DNA from: Bradyrhizobium murdochi
Lineage (GTDB): Bacteria > Pseudomonadota > Alphaproteobacteria > Rhizobiales > Xanthobacteraceae
NCBI RefSeq assembly: GCF_000472965.1
Contig: NZ_KI421483.1
Location: forward strand, 62,001 to 126,000
Direction of reading: 5' to 3'
DNA length: 64,000 nucleotides
Shown: positions 7,916 to 16,200 of the stretch, in pieces
How positions within the stretch are numbered: the first letter of the stretch is position 1
Layout: each line of letters starts with the position of its first letter
Program-made: the position numbers and the translations under genes
The notes under the pieces: generated by a model
What the model was told of the DNA's origin: nothing
Seen by the model: the letters and a program-made list of their open reading frames with translations, nothing else
The model's database searches: none

Positions 7916-9529
7916 ATGCGCACCCGAAATTCGATGCTTCTTGCTGCCGCGGCAGTTACCCTTGGGTTATCTCTTGGCATCTCCACGATTTCGGCGCAGG
8001 CCGAGACCGTTGTGCGCTACGGCATTTCGATGGCGGACATCCCGCTAACGACCGGCCAGCCCGATCGCGGCGCCGGCGCCTATCAGTTTTCTGCCTATAC
8101 GATCTACGATCCGCTGGTAGCCTGGGAAATGGACGTGGCCGACCGGCCTGGCAAGCTGGTGCCGGGGCTCGCGACCGAATGGAAGGTTGACGAGCAAGAC
8201 AAGAAGAAATGGCGCTTCTCGCTCCGCAAGGGCGTCAAGTTTCACGACGGCACCGAATTCAATGCCGACGCGGTGATCTGGAATCTCGACAAGGTGCTCA
8301 ACGACAAGGCACCGCAGTTCGACAAGCGGCAGAGCGCGCAGGTCAAGACCCGCCTGCCCTCGGTCGCGAGCTACGCCAAGATCGACGACGCCACCATCGA
8401 GATCACGACCAAGACGGTCGACTCCTTCTTTCCGTACCAGATGCTGTGGTTTCTGGTTTCCAGCCCGGCGCAATATGAAAAGCTCGGCAAGGATTGGGAC
8501 AAGTTCGCCAGCCAGCCCTCCGGCACCGGGCCGTTCAAACTGACAAAACTCGTGCCGCGCGAACTCGCCGAGCTGACCAGGAATGCCGACTATTGGGACA
8601 AGAAGCGGCTTCCGAAGGCCGACAAGATCGTGCTGATCCCGATGCCGGAAGCGCTGACGCGCACCAACGCGCTATTGGCCGGCCAGGTCGACCTGATTGA
8701 GACCCCGGCGCCGGACGCGGTGCCGCAGCTTAAATCCGCCGGCATGAAGATCGTCGACAACGTCACGCCGCATGTCTGGAATTATCATTTGAGCGTCTTG
8801 CCCGGCTCGCCCTGGACCGACATCCGCCTGCGCAAGGCGCTCAACCTCGCGATCGACCGCGAGGCGGTGGTCGGGCTGATGAACGGTCTGGCGAAACCCG
8901 CCAAGGGCCAGGTCGATCCGTCGAGCCCGTGGTTCGGCAAGCCGTCCTTCGAGCTCAAATATGATGTCGCGGCGGCAAAGAAGCTGGTGCAGGAGGCCGG
9001 CTATTCGAAGGAGAAGCCGCTGAAGACCACCTTCGTCATCGCGCAGGGCGGCACCGGGCAGATGCTGTCGCTGCCGATGAACGAATTTCTGCAGCAGAGC
9101 TTTAAGGAGATCGGCATCGAGATCGACTTCAAGGTGGTCGAGCTCGAGACGCTATACACGGCCTGGCGCAAGGGCGCGGCCGATGAGATGAACGCCGGCA
9201 TCACGTCGAACAACATCGCCTACGTCACCTCAGACCCGCTCTACGCCATCGTCCGCTTCTTCCACTCCGGCCAGGTTGCGCCTGTCGGCGTTAACTGGGG
9301 CGGCTACAGAAGCGCGAAGGTCGATGCGCTGATCGACGAGGCCAAGCAGACTTTTGATGTCGCCAAGCAGGACGAGCTGTTGGCGCAGGCGCACGCGCAG
9401 ATCGTCGACGACGCCACGCTCGTATGGGTCGTGCACGACACCAACCCGCATGCGCTGTCGCCGAAGGTGAAGAAATTCGTGCAGGCGCAGCACTGGTTCC
9501 AGGATCTGACGCAGATCGGGCTGGAGTGA
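7916..9529 (+). CDS. Second family 5 substrate-binding protein, divergent paralogue
   Basis: A 537-residue periplasmic binding protein with signal peptide MRTRNSMLLAAAAVTLGLSL… and probable cleavage after AQA. It shares the order of motifs with the neighbour (RYGISMADIPLTTGQPDRG, PGLATEWKVDEQDKKKW, GVKFHDGTEFNADAVIWN), so the two are clear paralogues. No permease or ATPase lies downstream. It probably delivers a related ligand to the transporter encoded by the divergent operon, or acts as an alternative receptor. Confidence 0.92.
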   Translation: MRTRNSMLLAAAAVTLGLSLGISTISAQAETVVRYGISMADIPLTTGQPDRGAGAYQFSAYTIYDPLVAWEMDVADRPGKLVPGLATEWKVDEQDKKKWRFSLRKGVKFHDGTEFNADAVIWNLDKVLNDKAPQFDKRQSAQVKTRLPSVASYAKIDDATIEITTKTVDSFFPYQMLWFLVSSPAQYEKLGKDWDKFASQPSGTGPFKLTKLVPRELAELTRNADYWDKKRLPKADKIVLIPMPEALTRTNALLAGQVDLIETPAPDAVPQLKSAGMKIVDNVTPHVWNYHLSVLPGSPWTDIRLRKALNLAIDREAVVGLMNGLAKPAKGQVDPSSPWFGKPSFELKYDVAAAKKLVQEAGYSKEKPLKTTFVIAQGGTGQMLSLPMNEFLQQSFKEIGIEIDFKVVELETLYTAWRKGAADEMNAGITSNNIAYVTSDPLYAIVRFFHSGQVAPVGVNWGGYRSAKVDALIDEAKQTFDVAKQDELLAQAHAQIVDDATLVWVVHDTNPHALSPKVKKFVQAQHWFQDLTQIGLE

Positions 9530-9532
9530 GGA

Positions 9533-9625
9533 ATTGTAGGGTGGGCAAAGGCGCGCAGCGCCGTGCCCACCATTCCATGCCGCGCTCGTGATGGTGGGCA
9601 CGCTACGCTTTGCCCACCCTACAAT
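9533..9625. repeat. Inverted repeat with GTAGGGTGGGCAAAG arms
   Basis: The arms ATTGTAGGGTGGGCAAAG (9533-9550) and CTTTGCCCACCCTACAAT (9608-9625) are exact inverses, with smaller complementary segments (GTGCCCACCAT / ATGGTGGGCAC) inside. It lies between the convergent ends of the binding-protein gene and the cyclase gene and could serve as a bidirectional transcript-end stem. The motif is a dispersed repeat type in related genomes by general knowledge. Confidence 0.75.
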
Positions 9626-9628
9626 CCG

Positions 9629-11854
9629 TCACTTCGTCAGCAGCGCGAAGGCGCCGTTCCAGTCTTCCGGCGGCGGATTTTCGAGATAGCCGCGGATGCG
9701 CGCTTCGTAGAGATTGTAGAGCAGCTCCAGCGCGTTTGCCTCGTCGGTCTTGCGGCCGCGCTCGATTGCGGCCAGCGCGCCGTCCCAGTCGCGGTTGCGG
9801 TAGCAGGCGAGCATCTCGATCGTCAGGTTGCGCAGGCGCTGGAAGCGGCCGGACTGCGCGGTGTCCTCGCGGCCGGCGATGGCGTAGATCACCTCCGGCT
9901 CCTTCTTGCCTTTCACCATGATGAAGTCGAGCTCGAGAATGGCGAACTTGTCCTTGACCGCGAGCGCGGTCTTGGAGCCAACAATGATCGGAAAACCATA
10001 TTCTTTCGACTGCCCTTCGAGGCGCGAAGCGAGATTGACGCTGTCGCCGAACACCGAATAGTCGAAGCGCTGGTCGGAACCCATGTTGCCGACCACGCAG
10101 ATGCCGGTATTGAGCCCGATGCCGGCATTGAGCGGAATGAACGGACGTCCCTCTTGCTTGGCCTCCTGCTCGCGCGCCTGGTTGAGCTCATCGACGCGAT
10201 CCAGCATGTCGAGCGCGGCCTCGCAAGCGTTGAGCTCGTGGTCCTTGTCGTCGAGCGGCGCATTCCAGAACGCCATGATGGCGTCGCCCATATATTTGTC
10301 GATGGTGCCCTTGCGGTCGAGGATGGCGTTGGTCAGCGGCGTCAGGAAACGGTTCATCAGCGCCGTGAGGCCTTGCGGGTCGTTCTTGTAGGTTTCCGAG
10401 ATCGAGGTGAAGCCGCGCATATCGGAGAACATGATGGTCATCTCGCGCTCTTCGCCGCCGAGCACCAGCTTTTCCGGCGACTGCGCGAGCTGTTCGACCA
10501 AGGCCGGCGACAGATACTGGCCGAAGGCGGAGCGGATTTGGCGGCGCTGCGCCTGCTCGCGCACGAAGGCGGAAAAGATCAGCGTGAGGTAAATCGACGT
10601 GGTCGACATCAACGGATAGGTGAAGTCGATCAGCAGGCGATGCTGGGCGTAGAAATATGCCGACGTTCCGACCAGCACGGATGCAAACGCGCCTCCGACG
10701 ATCACCAGCGAGACGGGACCGAACAGGGGTGCAAAGACGATCACGAGAACCCCGAGCAACATCGCTGCTGCGAATTCAACGCCGATGCCATAGTTCGGCT
10801 GCGAGATCACCGCCCCGGTCAGCGCGCTTTCGAGCACCTGGGCGTGGATTTCGACCCCGGGCATGGCGCGGGACACCGGCGTGGTCTTGATGTCGTTGAG
10901 GCCAACCGCGGAGGTGCCGATCAGCACCAGCTTGCCCGCGATCATGTCGGGGGCGACATTTTTCTCCAGCACGTTGATCGCGGGGACGTAGATCGAGGCA
11001 TCGTTGCGGGCATAATGGACCCAGAGCTGGCCGTTGTGGTCGGTCGGGATCTGGACGCCCTTGATGCCGAGGCTCTTGATGCCGGCCTTCTCCGCCTTGA
11101 TCAGGATGGTGTCGGACCCGGTGGCCACCCGAAGCATCTCGAAGGTCAGCGACGGCATGGTCTGGCCCTGTGCGAGCATGATCATCGGCACCCGCCGCAC
11201 GATGCCGTCGCGTTCGGGCCTGACGGTGAACAGCCCGCGCCCGGCTGCCGCATGCTCCAGCACCGGCACATTGCGAAGCAGGCCGGGAAAATCGAACATG
11301 AAGCGCTGCGGCTCCTCGCCCAGCATCGCGAGCCCGGTGACCGGCAGCGTCTTGTCGAGGGTCGCAATTTCCTCCGGCAGGCCGGACTCGCCGAGCACGA
11401 CCCGCGACTGCCGGATGGCGTCGGCGAAGATCTGATCGTTGCTCGGCAGGGCGCGCAGCCTGGCGCGGGTTTCCTCGTCGAGATTGCGGAAGGTATCCGC
11501 CGCCAAGGCAGGGTTGAGCCGGTCGGGCTCCGAAAACACCGCGTCGAACGCGATCACGACCGCGCCGAGCTGGGTCAGTTCGGTGATGAGGTCAGCGAGC
11601 CGGGTGCGCGGCCACGGCCACTGCCCGAGTTTTTCCTGGCTCTTCTCGTCGATGTCGACGATGGTTACCGGCCTTGCCGTTTTCTTGCGCGGGTCGATGC
11701 GCTGGAAAGCGTCAAAAGTCCTGATCCGAATTTCCTCGATCGGCGCCGGGTCGGCAATGCGCAGCCAGGCGAACCCGATCAGCAGCCCAACGCACAGCAG
11801 CCGGGCATAGCCGACGCGCCGCTTGAACCACCTGGGTAGAGCGCGGAGCTTCAT
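9629..11854 (-). CDS. CHASE2-domain class III adenylate/guanylate cyclase
   Basis: A 741-residue membrane cyclase. An N-terminal helix is followed by a large extracytoplasmic CHASE2 sensor (FDAFQRIDPRKK…VTIVDIDEKS, PWPRTRLADLI), three membrane segments around residues 365-445, then the catalytic domain. Metal-binding Asp residues lie in MFSDMRGFTSI and KYMGDAIMAFW, and the transition-state Asn and Arg in VNLASRLE, so it looks active. A helical tail of about 90 residues follows. It should make cAMP (or cGMP) in response to a periplasmic cue; the Crp-type gene at 37.3 kb is a possible but unproven partner. Confidence 0.93.
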   Translation of the reverse strand: MKLRALPRWFKRRVGYARLLCVGLLIGFAWLRIADPAPIEEIRIRTFDAFQRIDPRKKTARPVTIVDIDEKSQEKLGQWPWPRTRLADLITELTQLGAVVIAFDAVFSEPDRLNPALAADTFRNLDEETRARLRALPSNDQIFADAIRQSRVVLGESGLPEEIATLDKTLPVTGLAMLGEEPQRFMFDFPGLLRNVPVLEHAAAGRGLFTVRPERDGIVRRVPMIMLAQGQTMPSLTFEMLRVATGSDTILIKAEKAGIKSLGIKGVQIPTDHNGQLWVHYARNDASIYVPAINVLEKNVAPDMIAGKLVLIGTSAVGLNDIKTTPVSRAMPGVEIHAQVLESALTGAVISQPNYGIGVEFAAAMLLGVLVIVFAPLFGPVSLVIVGGAFASVLVGTSAYFYAQHRLLIDFTYPLMSTTSIYLTLIFSAFVREQAQRRQIRSAFGQYLSPALVEQLAQSPEKLVLGGEEREMTIMFSDMRGFTSISETYKNDPQGLTALMNRFLTPLTNAILDRKGTIDKYMGDAIMAFWNAPLDDKDHELNACEAALDMLDRVDELNQAREQEAKQEGRPFIPLNAGIGLNTGICVVGNMGSDQRFDYSVFGDSVNLASRLEGQSKEYGFPIIVGSKTALAVKDKFAILELDFIMVKGKKEPEVIYAIAGREDTAQSGRFQRLRNLTIEMLACYRNRDWDGALAAIERGRKTDEANALELLYNLYEARIRGYLENPPPEDWNGAFALLTK

Positions 11855-12058
11855 GGTACCTGGGTATCACGCCCGGCCGGACTGCGGCACCGAATTCCTA
11901 CGAGGCACATTTGTTAATTATCCGGGCTAAAGAATCGAGGCCGCGGGGGCGGTCAGTGTTGTACAATCGACACTGACTATTCAACACCGATGCCGGTTCG
12001 TCTATTAAATGAAGCCGTATCATTTGAAAAATTGCTTCAAACCTGACCCGAGCTACCG

Positions 12059-13225
12059 ATGTCCGACTTCCTGAGCGGGACGCTTCCGCAGCCTGCGGAA
12101 CGGTACAACGCCATTCGCTCACTGCTGCGGGCCGGCAAGAACGACGAAGCGATCGTCCAATTGTGTGCCATCACCGTCAGCTATCCGCAGAATCTCGTCG
12201 CCAAGGAATTGCTGTTCGATGCGTTCTTCCAGAAACGCGATTGGGAGCCGGCGCTGGCACTCGCCGAAGAGTTGAACCGGCGCCAGCCGGACAATGCCCG
12301 GCTGGAGAAGGCACGGATCGCGACACTGACCAATCTGAAACGCTACGACGAGACGATCGTGCAGGCGTCGCGCTACATCGAGCGTCTCGGCGACGATCTC
12401 ACGATCCTCGACACGCTCAAGGTCGCGACCTTTTACACCGGCAAAGTCAATGAAGCGATCCGTTACGGGCAACGCGCGCTCGACCTGCGGGATGCCGAGG
12501 CCTGCAACAATCCCCCGCCTTTCTCCCTGAAGGAGCCCGATGGCCCGCCATCAGGTGCGAACGTCATTTCATTTTCACTGTGGGGGACCGCGCCTTTCTA
12601 TAGTTACGGAGCCATGATCAACCTCGTGCTCAGCCGCACGATATATCCCGGCTGGACCTGCCGGTTCTATGTCGACGCCGCCGTCCCACCGGCCTGCGTG
12701 GCCTTCCTGCGCGAAAACGGCGGCGACGTCCGCAACATCGAGGACGAATATCCGGGCGTCGGCCTGTTTCAACGTTTCCTGGTCATGAACGATCGCACGG
12801 TCGGGCGTTTCCTTGTGCGCGATTGCGACGCACGGCTTTCCGCTGGCGAGGCCGATCTGGTCCGGCAATGGATCGAGAGCGGCTACCCCTTTCACGCCGT
12901 GCGCGATCACGTCATGCACAACGAACTGATGATCGGCTGCACCTGGGCCGGCCGCACCGATTGCGGAATCGACATCGTCGAGTTGATGCGACGCTATTTC
13001 AAGTTTGGGCCGACCGCGAAATATGGCCACGACCAGCGCATGCTCGGCCTGATGCTGTGGCCACTTATCCGCAACCGATGTCTCGTCCACGACCGGCACT
13101 ACCGTCTACCCGGCGTTCACACGGTCCCACTCAGCGAACGCAAGGGCCATTTCGGCGCCGGCCACCAGAACCTCGCCGCCGTGCTCGCCGAGGTCGACCG
13201 GCTGGGCATTCCGCGCCTGCCGTAA
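12059..13225 (+). CDS. TPR protein with a putative glycosyltransferase domain
   Basis: A 388-residue cytoplasmic protein. Residues 1-150 are TPR-like helical repeats (AGKNDEAIVQLCAITVSYPQ, KRDWEPALALAEELNRRQPD). The rest resembles a GT-A fold enzyme: a strand-turn FSLWGTAPFYSYGAMINL, a segment TCRFYVDAAVPP, and RDCDARLS, which looks like a DxD metal/sugar-nucleotide motif. The His-rich end (KGHFGAGHQN) is compatible with metal binding. It sits between the cyclase and the giant adhesin, so modification of a surface product is possible. The enzyme class is inferred. Confidence 0.6.
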   Translation: MSDFLSGTLPQPAERYNAIRSLLRAGKNDEAIVQLCAITVSYPQNLVAKELLFDAFFQKRDWEPALALAEELNRRQPDNARLEKARIATLTNLKRYDETIVQASRYIERLGDDLTILDTLKVATFYTGKVNEAIRYGQRALDLRDAEACNNPPPFSLKEPDGPPSGANVISFSLWGTAPFYSYGAMINLVLSRTIYPGWTCRFYVDAAVPPACVAFLRENGGDVRNIEDEYPGVGLFQRFLVMNDRTVGRFLVRDCDARLSAGEADLVRQWIESGYPFHAVRDHVMHNELMIGCTWAGRTDCGIDIVELMRRYFKFGPTAKYGHDQRMLGLMLWPLIRNRCLVHDRHYRLPGVHTVPLSERKGHFGAGHQNLAAVLAEVDRLGIPRLP

Positions 13226-13252
13226 CATTCGCGGCCTAACGCAAGAGACGCT

Positions 13253-16200
13253 TCAGACCTGTCCGCCGCCGCTGGGATGCAGGATGAAATCGTTGAGGTG
13301 GAGGCTGGCGCGGCCGACACCCGAAAGCAGAATATGGTCGCCATCTTCGAGATGAATCAGAGTACCACTGGCCAACGGCTCGACCAAAGCGTCGTTTTTG
13401 ATCCACGCGTCGAACGAGTCGGCATTGCCTGCAACGAACGGCAACTGGCCATGCAGATCAATCCTGTCCAGGCCGGGCGTGAAGTCGGTGATCGTGTCGT
13501 CACCGGAGCCGGCCCTGAACACGAACTGATCGGCGCCTGCGCGGCCCGTGAGCGTGTCGGTATGGCCGGTCGCAAAAATCACGTCCTTGCCGTCAGTTCC
13601 CTGCAGCGTGATATTCGGGCCCGTGCCCGCCTCGTTAAAGATGAAGTTCACGGTATCGGTGGCGCCGAATCCGTCGGCGACGGTAATGGTAACCATGTCG
13701 GTCACCGCCGGCGGGATCAGCCCCGGATCATAAGTCAGGCCATTGCCCAGTGTGGTGTTGATGTCGGTCAGGGAACCGGAGACCGTCGACGGCGTCATGC
13801 TGCTATCCGACCCGTCAGCCACGTTGACGGTGAAGGTTTCCGCAGCAATTGCATCCGCGTCGGAAACTGAAAGCCCGCTGACCGTTGTGGTCTCACCAAC
13901 CTCTTCAATACGCAGATTGTCGGTCAAGATCAGCGGCGCGGCAGTGACATTGACCGTCGCGTACAGCAAACCTGTATCCTGGCCGTGGTGATCGGTGCCG
14001 TCGCCGTCGGTGAGTGCGAATACCACAGTACGTTGGCCGGCCTCCGGATCCTGAGCGATGCTCTGGAACCGGATCGCCTGGATCAGATGCGCGATGGCCT
14101 CATTGGTGGCGGCGCTGTTCAGGTCAATCGCCGGATCGATGCTGTCGCTCAGTGTGCCGATCGCGATAGAGTCAGCCAAATTGCCGCTACCGTCGGCATC
14201 GAACAGGATCGTGGTGCCGGAAAGCGAAATGTACTGACTATCTGCGATCGACAAGATATCGCCGTCGCGCCGCCCGTCCTGCACCCATGCAATTAGCGAT
14301 CCGCCATTATAGTCGGTAGTACTGTCGACGTCACTCACCGAGACGTTGGTGACGACGGCCACCGCGGCTCCATTCGCCGCGTAGGTCGCCGCGAGATTCT
14401 GAGCGCCCAGGGCAGGCGCGTCGTTGGTGCCGTTGACCTCGACCGTGATGTCCTGCGTCGTGCCGTCGGCAGTCGTCACCGTCAGCGTGTCGTACTCGAT
14501 CTGGCCCGCAGCAAGACCGTTTACCCGATCGTGGACGAGCGCATACGTCCAGTGGCCAGTTTCCTCGTCGAAAGTGAAGTTACCGTAGGTGCCGATCAGC
14601 GCAGCCGCATCGACCGGCAGGAAATAGCTCTCGCCGCTATCGACATCCTCCACGGTGAGCACGCCCTGATCGACATCGTTCCCGACTATATGACCGCTGG
14701 CGTCGGTGTAGTTCTCATCCTCGAACACGCTGCCAGTAATGTCGCCACCGACTGTCGCTGCGTGGTTGTTCGCCGTGACGTTGACCGTCGCAGTGAAAGA
14801 GTCGGTATCCTGCCCATCATTGGCGGTGCCGCCGCCATCCTGGAGCGTGAATGTCACGGTGCGCTCGCCGGCGACGGGAGCAGTGTTGGTGTTCTGGAAC
14901 CCGATCGCCTGCGTCAGCTTGGCGACCGCCATGTCGTTGGCATTGGTGTTGAGATCAATCGTGAGGCTGTTGATGTTGTCGGTCAGCGTACCGATCGCTA
15001 CGGCAATGCCGCTACCCGCGCCGTCAGCGTCGAACATCACGGTATTGTTGTCGAGCGTGATGTAGTCGTTGCCGACGATGGAGAGGGCGTCGCCTTGCTT
15101 GCCACCCGCCGTCACCGTCGCCGTCAGCGTTCCGCCATCGTAGTTGGCGCTGTCGATATCGCTGGCCGACACACTGCCGACAACGGCGACCGACGCGTCA
15201 CCTGCGTGATAGGTCGATGCAAGATTGCTGCCGGCGAACGTCGGCGCATCATTAGTGCCATTGACCTCGACCGTCAGAATGGCGGTGCTGACGGTGCCGT
15301 GCACGTCGGCCGTTTGCACCGTGAACATATCGGTATAGCTGCCTTCGTGCAGCGCGTTGATCGCGGCGGCATTGGGAACGTAGGTGTAGCTGCCGTCGGC
15401 GTTCACTGTCAGCGAACCGTAGAGGCCGGCGACCGCGGTGTTCACCGCGCTGGATCCGTCGAGCGCAGCATAACTCAGCGAGGCGGTCTCATCGTGATCG
15501 ACATCGTGCCCGGTCAACGTCCCCGTGAGATTGCCAAAACTGTCATTCGCCGCGGTGTCGGTGAGCTTGCCCGCGATCTCGGCGTCCAGCGTCGGCACGT
15601 CATTGGTGCCGGTGATGGTGACGGTGACCGGCTTGGTGACAACGCCGCCATGGTGGTCATTAACCTTGGCGGTGTAGGTCAGCGTTAGCGTTTCGCCATA
15701 AGCGAGGAAATCGAACTGGCTGTCGGCCACGTCATAGGACCAATTCACCGAACCATTGTTGGTATTGTCGAGGACCGGTGTCAGCGTCAGGGCGACCCCG
15801 AGATCGTCTTGCTGCTGTGCGGTCAGGAGCAGATCGGTCGTGCCGTCCGCAGCCTTGTAGGTGTAGCTGGCGTATGACGCGGATACGTCCGGCCGGTTGC
15901 TGAGATCGAAATCGGCAAAGGTGATGCTGCCGCCGGCGTGGTCCATTATGGCGTTGCCGGTGCCGGCCATTTCGGTAAAGGTGCCGTTGGTTGTGGTCAC
16001 CACGGGCGCATCATTGGCGCCGTTGACGGTAATGACCACGTCTTTGGTGGTGACGCCGCCGTGGTGGTCGTCAACCTGCACCGTGTAGGTGAGCGTGATG
16101 GCCTCGCCGTCGGCGAGATAGTCGAAATAATGATCCGGCGCCGAGAAGGTCCAGCTCTGGGAGCCGGTCGCGCCGCCCGTAGAATCGGTCAACGCGCCCA

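Noticed and set aside
9563..11839. A 758-codon plus-strand open frame across the cyclase gene
   Set aside because: It is the antisense shadow of the CHASE2 cyclase, is rich in His/Arg/Asp-Glu low-complexity sequence, and shows no domain; the minus-strand frame has all catalytic motifs.
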